NCBI GenBank assembly: GCA_964609245.1
Contig: CAZSSB010000030.1
Coordinates: forward strand, 1-36,449
Direction of reading: 5' to 3'
Origin: JAFGCY01 sp964609245
Lineage (GTDB): Bacteria; 4484-113; JAFGCY01
DNA length: 36,449 nt
A program made the translations under genes and the position numbers. A model generated the notes under the pieces. The model ran no database searches. It saw only the letters and a list, made by a program, of their open reading frames with translations, and was not told the DNA's origin. This document shows, piece by piece, positions 7,580-14,131 of the stretch; the stretch's first letter is position 1; each line of letters opens with the position of its first letter.

Positions 7580-8737
7580 TTACAGATCGTTGCGGTTGTC
7601 GGCGCCGCTGGTCAGCACCAGGATGATCCCGTCACGGAAGCCGTTGCGATTGCCGTACTGCAGCTGCTCGTTGCCGTCGCCCGGGGCCGCCGGCAGGAAC
7701 GGGCTGCCGTTGAGGTCGTTGCCGCTGCTGCTGACCTCGCTGCGCGTCCACGGCCAGATGTAGATCTCCGCGAGGTCCTGTCCGTTGCCTTGGTATGGCG
7801 TTGGGCCATCGCCAGGCTGCGGCTCAGGTCCCGGACCGCCACCACCGCCGCGGCCGCGCATCATGTAGACGATCGGCCGCTCGGCGCCCAGCACGTCGTG
7901 CCCTTTGGTGCGGATGCCGCCGTAGCCGCCCAGCGCGTACTGATCGACCTCGATCGGCTGCACGGGCTGCCCGCTGCTGCCGCCGGGGATCGTCTGCCCG
8001 ATTCCGAACACGGTGGTGTTGGCCGCGACGCCGCGGCTGTCCTGCCCGTTGGACATGATCGGGCCGACGCCCTTGTAGAAGAACTGCCCGGGCAGGTAGG
8101 GCAGCGGCTTGTTGCCGATCCACATATCCCAGAATTCGTACTCGATGTTGGCCCAGGTGAAGGCCGGCGAGCCGAGGCCGCTGTCTGGATCGATGAAGTA
8201 CCACTCGGTGTAGCGCGGGTCGGCCAGCACGCTGCCCATCGCCGTGCAGTAGGCGCCGAAGCGGGTGCCCAGCTGCTCGCTGTCGGGGTAGTCGTTGCGC
8301 AGCGGGTCCTCGCCCTGGGTGGTGCTGGGCAGGTTCGCCTGCACCTGGTGGATCGCGATGCCTGAGCGGACGAACGGGTTGCGCGGGTAGGCATCGATAT
8401 AGCCCTTGCGCAGCAGCGGGTCGCTGACGCCCTCGATCGGGTCGCACTCGGTGATGCGGGTGAAGGCGTTGGCCGCGCTGCCCGAATAGACGTCGGCGGC
8501 GTACTTCGGCTCCCCGCCGATCAGGTAGGCCGGATAGGTGCCGCCCGTATCGACGGCGAAGCGCTCCGTGCTGAGCTGGATGTTGTGCAGGTTGGCCTTG
8601 ACCTCGGCCTCCTTGGCCTTCTCCTTGACCTTGATGTAGTTGGGCAGCGCGATCGCCGCGAGGATGCCGATGATTACGATCACCACCAGCAGCTCGATCA
8701 GCGTGAAGCCGCGCCGCCTCTTAAGCATGGCAAGCAT
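7580..8737 (-). CDS. type IV pilin-like/pseudopilin protein with long C-terminal domain
   Basis: 385 residues with a canonical prepilin leader. KRRRG at 6-10 precedes the cleavage site before F11, followed by FTLIELLVVIVIIGILAA with Glu at mature position 5 and an N-terminal alpha-helix with EKAKEAEVKANLHNIQ. It would be processed by a prepilin peptidase and assembled by a type IV pilus or type II secretion machine, neither of which is in this window. Most pseudopilins are 130-200 residues; here about 330 residues follow the helix, including a Gly-rich stretch (GRGGGGGPG) near 295 and a C-terminal block ending in RNGFRDGIILVLTSG. The ATG at 8737 is supported by AAAGGAG, 7 bases upstream. The mature part is predicted to be extracellular or periplasmic. 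The gene has an unusually long structured leader. Confidence 0.9.
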   Translation of the reverse strand: MLAMLKRRRGFTLIELLVVIVIIGILAAIALPNYIKVKEKAKEAEVKANLHNIQLSTERFAVDTGGTYPAYLIGGEPKYAADVYSGSAANAFTRITECDPIEGVSDPLLRKGYIDAYPRNPFVRSGIAIHQVQANLPSTTQGEDPLRNDYPDSEQLGTRFGAYCTAMGSVLADPRYTEWYFIDPDSGLGSPAFTWANIEYEFWDMWIGNKPLPYLPGQFFYKGVGPIMSNGQDSRGVAANTTVFGIGQTIPGGSSGQPVQPIEVDQYALGGYGGIRTKGHDVLGAERPIVYMMRGRGGGGGPGPEPQPGDGPTPYQGNGQDLAEIYIWPWTRSEVSSSGNDLNGSPFLPAAPGDGNEQLQYGNRNGFRDGIILVLTSGADNRNDL

Positions 8738-9064
8738 ATGCTGCTCCTTTGCCTGCGCGCCGTGGCGCGCTCATGTCGCCGTGCGCAGGGCACGGGATGT
8801 TCGGCTTGCGGGAGACGCCTTTCAGGCCGGTGAGCTACTGCTTGCGCGAATAGTGAATAACGATAATCAGTGCGCCGGTAGTCCCGCACCAGCTTCCGGT
8901 CTGTGGAGCGCGCCTGCTCCCGCGTCGATTCATCGCGGGCGAGGCTTGTATGTCGCCGGCAACCACCTCCTTTCCGTGATCACCAGCAATCGTTCACTAC
9001 GGCTGGTTGGTTAGACCCGGCGCGATGCGGGTGGGTTCCACTGAGTCGACTGCGCCCCCTTGCG
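8738..9064 (-). promoter_or_regulatory. gene-free region with structured pseudopilin leader
   Basis: About 330 bases without a convincing gene, between the divergent pseudopilin and methyltransferase. On the minus strand there are two hairpins close to the pseudopilin start: CCGTGC-CCTGC-GCACGG, then GCGCGC with a 4-base loop, just before the ribosome site. An AT-richer patch at about 8840-8870 (for example TATTCA, CACTAT) may hold the promoter. A near-perfect Shine-Dalgarno sequence (AAAGGAGGTGG, 8973 to 8963) has no proper gene after it, only a possible 10-codon TTG frame ending at 8930. I compared the leader with GEMM (cyclic di-GMP), cobalamin, THF and TPP riboswitch signatures and found no match. 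Confidence 0.4.
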
Positions 9065-9070
9065 TATAAT
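9065..9070 (+). promoter_or_regulatory. -10 box TATAAT for leaderless methyltransferase
   Basis: Perfect TATAAT, 6 bases before GTG at 9077. It decides the start: longer upstream frames would place the promoter inside the gene. Confidence 0.7.
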
Positions 9071-9076
9071 CGGCGG

Positions 9077-9898
9077 GTGGGCGGGCTCTACGATCAGCTG
9101 GCGGCGGACTATCACCTGCTGTTCCCGGCGCGCGATGAGCAACTGAGTCTGCTGACCGAACTGGCGGGGGCGCCGCCGGCGCGGGTGCTGGACGCGGCCA
9201 GCGGCAGCGGCGAGTACGTGGCGGCGCTGAGCGCACGCGGCTACGACGCCTACGGGCTGGAGCTGGACGCAGTGATGCACGCCCAGGCCGAGCGGCGGCA
9301 CCCGCGGCTGGCGAAGAAAGCCGACCCGCACCTGATCCGCGGCGACATGGTCCAGGCCGACAAGCTGCTCAGGGGGCCGTTCAGGCTGGCGGCCTGCATC
9401 GGCAACAGCCTGGCGCACCTCAGCAGCGAGGCCGAGGTGGCCAGCACCATCGAGGCGCTCTGGGGCCTGACACGCCCCGACGGTACGGTAATACTCCAGC
9501 TCGGCAACTTCGAGCGCGCGCTGAAGGGCGGCCGCCGGGCCCCGACGCCCGGCGAGCAGCGGGTCAGCGGCCGCCGGCCGCGGCCCGGCTTCGTCTACGA
9601 CCTGCCGGATCTCACTGCGACGCGCCCCGACGGCACGGAGCTGCGACTGGAGCGCCAGTACCTGATGCGGCGGATGGGCGACGTTTCCGACGTCTCGCAC
9701 GCCCCGGACAAGCTGATCTTCCGCACCTGCCTTTCCGTCGGCGAGGAGCGACGGGAGGCCTACACGCCACTGCTGATCCTGACCTGGGAGCGGCTGCGCT
9801 ACTGCCTGCCGCGCGCCGCCGATCGCGCCTGGTACGGCGGCTTCGACAAGTCGGAGTGGAGCGAGGACGCGCCGGCGACCATCGTCGTCTTGCGCTGA
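9077..9898 (+). CDS. class I SAM-dependent methyltransferase
   Basis: 273 residues. Motif I is VLDAASGSG (37-45), followed by YDAYGLELD at the end of strand beta2 and the acidic GDMVQADKL. CIGNSLAHLSS matches the post-motif region common in small-molecule methyltransferases. The N-terminal YDQLAADYHLLF is typical of the Methyltransf_25/11 group that begins with YD.-A-.-Y. The C-terminal half (RRMGDVSDVSHAP onward) is a beta-rich extension as seen in glycine-sarcosine-type enzymes. The acceptor is unknown. The GTG start is chosen from the TATAAT 6 bases upstream and from where homology begins. The next gene, an avidin homologue, follows 81 bases later. Confidence 0.87.
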   Translation: MGGLYDQLAADYHLLFPARDEQLSLLTELAGAPPARVLDAASGSGEYVAALSARGYDAYGLELDAVMHAQAERRHPRLAKKADPHLIRGDMVQADKLLRGPFRLAACIGNSLAHLSSEAEVASTIEALWGLTRPDGTVILQLGNFERALKGGRRAPTPGEQRVSGRRPRPGFVYDLPDLTATRPDGTELRLERQYLMRRMGDVSDVSHAPDKLIFRTCLSVGEERREAYTPLLILTWERLRYCLPRAADRAWYGGFDKSEWSEDAPATIVVLR

Positions 9899-9912
9899 GG
9901 CCCGTCCGATGG

Positions 9913-9918
9913 GATAAT
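9913..9918 (+). promoter_or_regulatory. -10 box GATAAT for the avidin-like gene
   Basis: GATAAT preceded by GATGG, 61 bases before the ATG at 9980. It predicts a leader of about 55 nt that includes a small GC hairpin with a GAAA-like loop (about 9931-9950). Confidence 0.45.
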
Positions 9919-9979
9919 ATGGCGTATCCACGGCGGCGGAAAGCGCCGCACTTCACCCTATCCCACCGTGAGGACAGCT

Positions 9980-10402
9980 ATGGCATTGCAGGGCGTTTGG
10001 TACAACGGCATGGGCAGCGAGCTCAGCATCAACACCGACGGTGACATGATCTACGGCACCTATACCATCAAGGGGCTGGGCACCGCCGGCGAGTTTAAGG
10101 TGGCAGGCCGCCTGAACAACAACCCGGCGACCGGGGGCATCGCCGTCGGCTTCGTGGTGGTCTGGCACAACGTCTACACCGACCGCCAGTGCGTCACCAG
10201 CTGGAGCGGCCAGTATCAGAAGGTCAACGGCCGCGAGGAGATCATCACCAGCTGGCTGCTGACCCAGGTGACCGCCGATCCGGCGGACTGGCACTCGACG
10301 CTGATCGGCCACGACGTGTTCCTGCGCGAGGAGCCCTCGGCCGAGGAGATCGCCATCCGCGAGCGGCGCGGCCCGGTCAGCCATCCCCGGGGCGGCGGCT
10401 AG
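9980..10402 (+). CDS. avidin/streptavidin-family biotin-binding protein, no signal peptide
   Basis: 140 residues with clear avidin-fold similarity from start to end: GVWYNGMGSELSI, IYGTYTIKG, VVVWHNVY, TSWSGQY, TSWLLTQ and STLIGHDVF. Against streptavidin the biotin contacts align as N9 (N23), S13 (S27), Y28 (Y43), W62 (W79), T73 (T90), W75 (W92), W92 (W108), W104 (W120, from the neighbouring subunit) and D112 (D128). Two contacts differ: S45 becomes I30 and S88 becomes C71. Known avidins are usually exported, but here the fold begins at residue 5 and no signal peptide can be added in frame. The ATG is set by GAGG 6 bases upstream; an in-frame GTG at 9968 would add only four residues. Likely a biotin-binding beta-barrel, cytoplasmic or released by another route. 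Confidence 0.92.
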   Translation: MALQGVWYNGMGSELSINTDGDMIYGTYTIKGLGTAGEFKVAGRLNNNPATGGIAVGFVVVWHNVYTDRQCVTSWSGQYQKVNGREEIITSWLLTQVTADPADWHSTLIGHDVFLREEPSAEEIAIRERRGPVSHPRGGG

Positions 10403-10416
10403 CGCTGTAAGGCTGC

Positions 10417-10422
10417 TAGAAT
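10417..10422 (+). promoter_or_regulatory. -10 box TAGAAT for leaderless PAP2 gene
   Basis: TAGAAT, 6 bases before GTG at 10429, in the 26-base gap after the avidin-like gene. It gives the PAP2 gene its own leaderless transcript. Confidence 0.55.
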
Positions 10423-10428
10423 CGCCCC

Positions 10429-10998
10429 GTGCGCGCGATCCCGCTCGCAATCTGCATCGCGCTGGCGCTGGGCCAGCTTGGCTTTGTACGGCCCGTGATG
10501 GCCGGCGACTCGACGGAGGTCAGGTTGGCCAGCGAGATGTCCGGCCCGGGCATTGCGGCGCTGCTGGCGGGAGCGGTCGCGCTGCCGCTGCTGGCCGGCG
10601 ATGAGGATGGGCTGGACCACTCGCTGCGAACCGGGGATGCGCTGGTCTGCACCTACGCAGTAACGCTGGGGCTGAAGGAACTGACGGGCCAGCCGCGCCC
10701 CGACGGCAGCGGCGACGACAGCTTTCCCAGTGCCCATGCCAGCGTCGCCTTCGCCGCCGCGACGATGGCCGCCGACCGCCACCCCGACCAGGCTCCATAC
10801 TGGTACGGCGCCGCCGCGCTGATCGGCTGGTCCAGAGTGCGCAAGGACCGCCACCGGCTGGAAGACGTGCTGGCCGGCGCCGCCCTGGGCTATGGCCTCG
10901 CTCAGCTGGAGCTGAATCAGCCCCGCGGCCTCCTGCTGGCGCCGTTCATCGATCCGGATACCGGCGCGACCGGCGTGCAGGCGACATGGGAGTTCTGA
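10429..10998 (+). CDS. PAP2-family phosphatase
   Basis: 189 residues. The three phosphatase motifs are intact: K83-x6-R90-P91, P100-S-A-H103 (PSAH for the common PSGH) and S135-R136-x5-H142-x3-D146. The family removes phosphate from lipid phosphates such as undecaprenyl pyrophosphate or phosphatidic acid on the outer face of the inner membrane. The N-terminus (about 1-26, ending VMAG) is a signal peptide or first membrane helix; further hydrophobic helices are at about 41-56 and 125-135. Compared with the usual multi-helix PAP2 protein it is short and moderately hydrophobic. The GTG start is decided by TAGAAT 6 bases upstream. Substrate not determinable. Confidence 0.88.
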   Translation: MRAIPLAICIALALGQLGFVRPVMAGDSTEVRLASEMSGPGIAALLAGAVALPLLAGDEDGLDHSLRTGDALVCTYAVTLGLKELTGQPRPDGSGDDSFPSAHASVAFAAATMAADRHPDQAPYWYGAAALIGWSRVRKDRHRLEDVLAGAALGYGLAQLELNQPRGLLLAPFIDPDTGATGVQATWEF

Positions 10999-11021
10999 GG
11001 GACCGTCGGCACTCGTTCACT

Positions 11022-11066
11022 TGCATGTTGGATGCGATTTGCATCCGATTGGATGCGAAGTGCACC
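11022..11066. repeat. alternating inverted repeats between convergent genes
   Basis: GGATGC occurs at 11030-11035 and 11051-11056, with GCATCC between them at 11041-11046. The central arm can pair with either flank, with loops of 5 or 4 bases. Flanking TTGCATG and GTGCACCC continue the pattern. No T run follows, so it is not a standard terminator. It lies between PAP2 and ogt. Confidence 0.5.
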
Positions 11067-11104
11067 CAAAGGACCAGCCGACCTTCGTTCGCGTCACACG
11101 CTTC

Positions 11105-11611
11105 TCACCCGAACAGCCGGGACGCGATTGCCCCTTCCAGCTCCAGCAGCTTGCGCTTGATCTCGATCCCGCCGCCGTAGCCGGTCAGCGAGCCGTCCGC
11201 GCCCACCACGCGATGGCAGGGGATGACGATCCAGATCGGGTTGGCCCCGTTGGCGCGGCCGACCGCCCGCACCGCCTTCGGATCGCCCAGTCTCGTTGCC
11301 AGCTCCAGGTAGCTGATCGTGGTGCCATAGGGGATGCGCTGAAGCTCGGCCCAGACGCGCCTCTGGAACGCCGTGCCCTCAGGTCTCAGCGGCAGGCCGA
11401 ACTCGCGCCGCTCGCCGGCGAAGTACTCCGCCAGCTGCGTGCGCAGTGCTCCAAGCACCCGCTCTGCGACCGCAGGCAGCCTGCCTGCTGATGTCTGCGC
11501 AGCGTCACCCACCGACGCGAGCTTCAGCTCCGTGACTGCGCCGGCCTCATCGAGCGAGCAAACGACTTCGCCGAAGGGCGTTGCGAGCGGAGAGGTGAGC
11601 ACGCCGCGCAT
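11105..11611 (-). CDS. ogt: methylated-DNA--protein-cysteine methyltransferase (Ogt/AGT)
   Basis: 168 residues. The enzyme removes methyl groups from O6-methylguanine onto its own cysteine, in a one-time reaction. The active site PCHRV is at 131-135 (Cys132), with the DNA-recognition helix VRAVGRANGANP before it and GSLTGYGGGIEIKRKLLELE after it, all as in the family. The N-terminal domain is the small Ogt type, without an Ada regulatory part. The ATG at 11611 fits TACCAT ending 8 bases upstream on the minus strand, another short-leader or leaderless start; no ribosome site is seen. Convergent with PAP2 and divergent from the two small membrane proteins. Confidence 0.95.
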   Translation of the reverse strand: MRGVLTSPLATPFGEVVCSLDEAGAVTELKLASVGDAAQTSAGRLPAVAERVLGALRTQLAEYFAGERREFGLPLRPEGTAFQRRVWAELQRIPYGTTISYLELATRLGDPKAVRAVGRANGANPIWIVIPCHRVVGADGSLTGYGGGIEIKRKLLELEGAIASRLFG

Positions 11612-11619
11612 CCGGTGAC

Positions 11620-11625
11620 ATGGTA
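11620..11625 (-). promoter_or_regulatory. candidate -10 box TACCAT for ogt
   Basis: TACCAT on the minus strand, 8 bases before the ATG at 11611. Back to back with the plus-strand TATAAT at 11661. Confidence 0.4.
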
Positions 11626-11660
11626 CCTGACCTCTTGCTGACGACCGGGCGCGAGCAGCG

Positions 11661-11666
11661 TATAAT
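11661..11666 (+). promoter_or_regulatory. promoter with TATAAT for the small membrane protein pair
   Basis: Perfect TATAAT with CTGACG (11638-11643) at a 17-base spacing as a fair -35 element. It reads toward two short membrane reading frames that lack any other explanation for a promoter here. Confidence 0.6.
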
Positions 11667-11675
11667 TCCGGTGGC

Positions 11676-11813
11676 GTGGATCATCAAAGCGGCACTCCGG
11701 ATGCGGGAGGGGTTGTGCTGGCAGTTCTTGCCTGGATACGCACGGCCATCGTCGTGGCGGGCCTGATCGCGGGTGTGGTCCTGCTCATCCAGAAGTTCAG
11801 CCGACGCGCTTAG
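11676..11813 (+). CDS. small single-pass membrane protein (45 residues)
   Basis: An open frame of 45 codons from GTG at 11676 to TAG at 11811. Residues 14-38 form one hydrophobic helix (VLAVLAWIRTAIVVAGLIAG and onward), followed by QKFSRRA, a positively charged end that would favour a cytoplasmic C-terminus. The start is uncertain: GTG at 11676 lies 9 bases after TATAAT, while the internal GTG at 11715 (giving 32 residues) has GGAGG four bases upstream. The function is unknown; it is too short for family assignment. A dedicated promoter, the helix and a similar neighbour support it being real. Confidence 0.5.
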   Translation: MDHQSGTPDAGGVVLAVLAWIRTAIVVAGLIAGVVLLIQKFSRRA

Positions 11814-11852
11814 CACGCCCCGCCAGTCGGCGCGAAGAGGAAAGACAACGAG

Positions 11853-11948
11853 ATGGGCCTGCTCGACCTTCTCGAGTACAGCTGGATCATCATCGGCGCA
11901 GTCGCCCTGATCTACCTGGTTTCCCGTAAGACTGGCCGGGGCGACTAA
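11853..11948 (+). CDS. tiny single-pass membrane protein (31 residues)
   Basis: A 31-codon frame with ATG at 11853 and TAA at 11946. It has a short amphipathic start (MGLLDLLEYS), a hydrophobic helix (WIIIGAVALIYLV) and a basic end (SRKTGRGD). A purine-rich AGAGGAAAG lies 9-17 bases upstream as a possible ribosome site. It follows the 45-residue frame by 39 bases and has the same topology, so the pair may be an operon. I do not recognise it; small membrane proteins of this build often regulate a larger membrane partner, but nothing here shows which. Confidence 0.5.
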   Translation: MGLLDLLEYSWIIIGAVALIYLVSRKTGRGD

Positions 11949-11977
11949 ATGGCACGGGGCGCCAGGGCACCCGCAGC

Positions 11978-13660
11978 CTACATATTCCCGCTGCACTTGA
12001 CGCCGTGCTCGCGGGCGCAGTCCAGGGCGTCCTCATAGCCCGCGTCGCTGTGGCGCATCACGCCCGTGCCGGGGTCGGTGGTCAGCACGCGGATCAGCTT
12101 CTCGGCCTGGCCGTCCGTGCCGTCGGCGACCACCACCATCCCGGCGTGCAGGCTGTAGCCGATGCCCACCCCGCCGCCGTGGTGGACGCTGACCCAGCTG
12201 GCCCCGCTGCAGGTGTTTATGAGCGCGTTGAGGAACGGCCAGTCGGCGATCGCGTCACTGCCGTCGCGCATGCCCTCCGTTTCGCGGTTGGGGCTGGCGA
12301 CCGAGCCGCCGTCCAGATGGTCGCGGCCGATCACGATCGGCGCCTTGACCTTGCCGTCGCGCACCAGGTTGTTGAACAGGATGCCCGCCAGGTCGCGCTC
12401 GCCGTAGCCCAGCCAGCAGATCCGGCTCGGCAGCCCCTGGAACCTGACCTTCCTGCCTGCCATGTCCAGCCAGCGGTGCAGCGCCGCCTTCTCCGGAAAC
12501 AGCTCCTTCAGCGCTGCGTCCGTTACGTAGATATCCTGCGGGTCGCCGCTGAGCGCCACCCAGCGGAATGGGCCGGTGCCGCTGCAGAACAGCGGGCGGA
12601 TGTAGGCCGGCACGAAGCCCGGATAGCTGAACGCGGTTTGTTCGTCCAGGCCACCGCTGAGCGCCTGGCCGCGCAGGTTGTTGCCATAGTCGAAAGCCTG
12701 GGCGCCGGACTTCTGCAGATCGACGATCGCCCGGCAGTGCACCACCATGCTCTCGAAGGCGCGCCGCTTGTAGCTAGCGGGATCGCGCTCGCGCAGCTCG
12801 TTGGCCTCCTCGAAGCTCAGGCCGGCCGGATAGTAGCCGTTCAGTTCGTCGTGCGCGCTGGTCTGGTCCGTGACGATGTCGACCTTCACGCCGCGGCGCA
12901 CGATCTCGGGGAAGACGTCGGCGGCGTTGCCCAGCAGGCCGACGCTCAGCGGCTCTCCGGCGGCTCGCGCGGCCTCGCACCACTTCAGCGCCTCGTCGAG
13001 GTCCGCGGTGTGCTTGTCCAGGTAGGCAGTCTCCATGCGCCGCTCAATGCGGTGCGGGTCGATCTCGACGATCAGCCCCACCCCCTCGTTGAAGGTGATC
13101 GCCAGCGGCTGGGCGCCGCCCATCCCGCCGAGGCCGGCTGTCAGCGTCAGCGTCCCCTTCAGGCTGCCGCCGAAGTGGCGCTCGCCGCAGGCGGCCAGCG
13201 TCTCGTAGGTGCCCTGGAGGATGCCCTGGGTGCCGATGTAGATCCAGCTGCCCGCCGTCATCTGGCCGTACATCGTCAGCCCCAGCCGCTCGTACTCGCG
13301 GAAGTGCTCCCAGTCCGCCCAGTGCGGCACGATCAGCGAGTTGGCGATCAGCACGCGCGGCGCCCACTCGTGGGTGCGGAAGATGCCGACCGCCTTGCCG
13401 CTCTGCACGAGCAGCGTCTCGTCGCTGCCGAGGTTCTTCAGCGCGCCGAGGATGCCGTCGAAGCTGGCCCAGTTGCGGGCCGCGCGACCGGTGCCGCCGT
13501 AGACGATCAGCTCGCCCGGCTTCTCCGCGACGTCGGGGTCAAGGTTGTGCTGGATCATGCGGAAGGCCGCTTCCTGCACCCAGCCGCGGCAACTCAGCGT
13601 GGTGCCGGTCGGCGGGTGCACGACGCGCGCGCCTTCCATCGGATTGCCATTGGTGCCCAT
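11978..13660 (-). CDS. hutU: urocanate hydratase
   Basis: 560 residues, the normal length. It converts urocanate to imidazolone propionate with a tightly bound NAD+, the second step of histidine breakdown. Visible family blocks: YGGTGRAARNW near the N-terminus, QMTAGSWIYIG, the NAD-binding GLGGMGGAQPLA, DQTSAHDELNGYYP, FCSGTGPFRW, SRICWLGYGERD (holding the active-site cysteine), GRDHLDGGSVASPNRETE and SWVSVHHGGGVGIGYS. The ATG at 13660 is decided by TAGAAT ending 6 bases upstream, another leaderless start. No hutH, hutI or hutG lies within the window, so the pathway genes are scattered or absent. Convergent with the tiny membrane proteins. Confidence 0.97.
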   Translation of the reverse strand: MGTNGNPMEGARVVHPPTGTTLSCRGWVQEAAFRMIQHNLDPDVAEKPGELIVYGGTGRAARNWASFDGILGALKNLGSDETLLVQSGKAVGIFRTHEWAPRVLIANSLIVPHWADWEHFREYERLGLTMYGQMTAGSWIYIGTQGILQGTYETLAACGERHFGGSLKGTLTLTAGLGGMGGAQPLAITFNEGVGLIVEIDPHRIERRMETAYLDKHTADLDEALKWCEAARAAGEPLSVGLLGNAADVFPEIVRRGVKVDIVTDQTSAHDELNGYYPAGLSFEEANELRERDPASYKRRAFESMVVHCRAIVDLQKSGAQAFDYGNNLRGQALSGGLDEQTAFSYPGFVPAYIRPLFCSGTGPFRWVALSGDPQDIYVTDAALKELFPEKAALHRWLDMAGRKVRFQGLPSRICWLGYGERDLAGILFNNLVRDGKVKAPIVIGRDHLDGGSVASPNRETEGMRDGSDAIADWPFLNALINTCSGASWVSVHHGGGVGIGYSLHAGMVVVADGTDGQAEKLIRVLTTDPGTGVMRHSDAGYEDALDCAREHGVKCSGNM

Positions 13661-13666
13661 GGAATG

Positions 13667-13672
13667 ATTCTA
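13667..13672 (-). promoter_or_regulatory. -10 box TAGAAT for leaderless hutU
   Basis: TAGAAT on the minus strand, 6 bases before the ATG. The region further upstream is a run of GC dinucleotides with no -35 element. Confidence 0.6.
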
Positions 13673-13725
13673 GCGCGCGCGCAGCAGAAGCCGGCGGAGA
13701 CTGCCGTCGCCGGGCAGCGAGGCGC

Positions 13726-13748
13726 AAAAAAAGAGGGACGGATGTCCC
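13726..13748 (-). terminator. Rho-independent terminator after the 49-residue peptide gene
   Basis: On the minus strand a GGGAC stem (13748-13744 with 13739-13735), a 4-base loop, then TC and seven T residues (13732-13726). A longer imperfect hairpin (13764-13791) sits just before it. It ends the transcript that starts near 13996, ahead of hutU. Confidence 0.75.
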
Positions 13749-13822
13749 GCTTTTCAAGTGGCACCGCCTGACGCCAGTCAGCGCCAGGCGGGTGTTACTC
13801 CAGATGTTGGCTGTACGATCGG

Positions 13823-13972
13823 CTAGACGTCGCCGCCGACACCCTCGTTGTGCTGCTCTGGCAGACCCTGATCGATGTCATCGTCGTCCAGACCACCCGT
13901 GCAGCAGCAACCGATCGAGAAGAGCAAGCTCAACAGAGCCACACCCATCAGGATGTTGTGAACTATGCGCAT
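13823..13972 (-). CDS. 49-residue exported or membrane-anchored acidic peptide with three cysteines
   Basis: A 49-codon frame. After MRIVHN comes a hydrophobic stretch (ILMGVALLSLLFSIG), then CCC, TGGL, four aspartates and an acidic tail. SIGC is an imperfect lipobox (Ser at -3 is unusual), so it may be a small lipoprotein or simply membrane-anchored. Expression signals are good: TATAAT (14008 to 14003), GGAGG with a 5-base gap to the ATG, and a terminator 70 bases after the stop. A longer frame starts at 14044, but that would put the promoter inside the gene. Function unknown. Confidence 0.65.
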   Translation of the reverse strand: MRIVHNILMGVALLSLLFSIGCCCTGGLDDDDIDQGLPEQHNEGVGGDV

Positions 13973-14002
13973 TCCGTCCTCCACAACTGGTAATAATGCA
14001 CT

Positions 14003-14008
14003 ATTATA
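14003..14008 (-). promoter_or_regulatory. -10 box TATAAT for the 49-residue peptide gene
   Basis: Perfect TATAAT on the minus strand with TTTTCA about 17 bases upstream as a fair -35. It predicts a leader of about 24 nt ending in GGAGG. Confidence 0.7.
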
Positions 14009-14131
14009 GGGTAATTCCCCTATCTTGAAAAGACCCCACGGCACTTTCCGGACGCCTGGCCTTCTCGCGCGGGATTATACCACATTGATCAGGTACGGCG
14101 CCATCGGGCACCCGCCAGCGTCCGTTAGCCG

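Noticed and set aside
8738..8900. Cyclic di-GMP (GEMM) riboswitch in the pseudopilin leader
   Set aside because: The context fits, but the conserved GEMM core strings are absent; only generic hairpins are visible.
12005..13771. 588-codon plus-strand open frame opposite hutU
   Set aside because: HutU is unmistakable on the other strand with its own promoter; the antisense translation is low-complexity Ala/Val/Arg.
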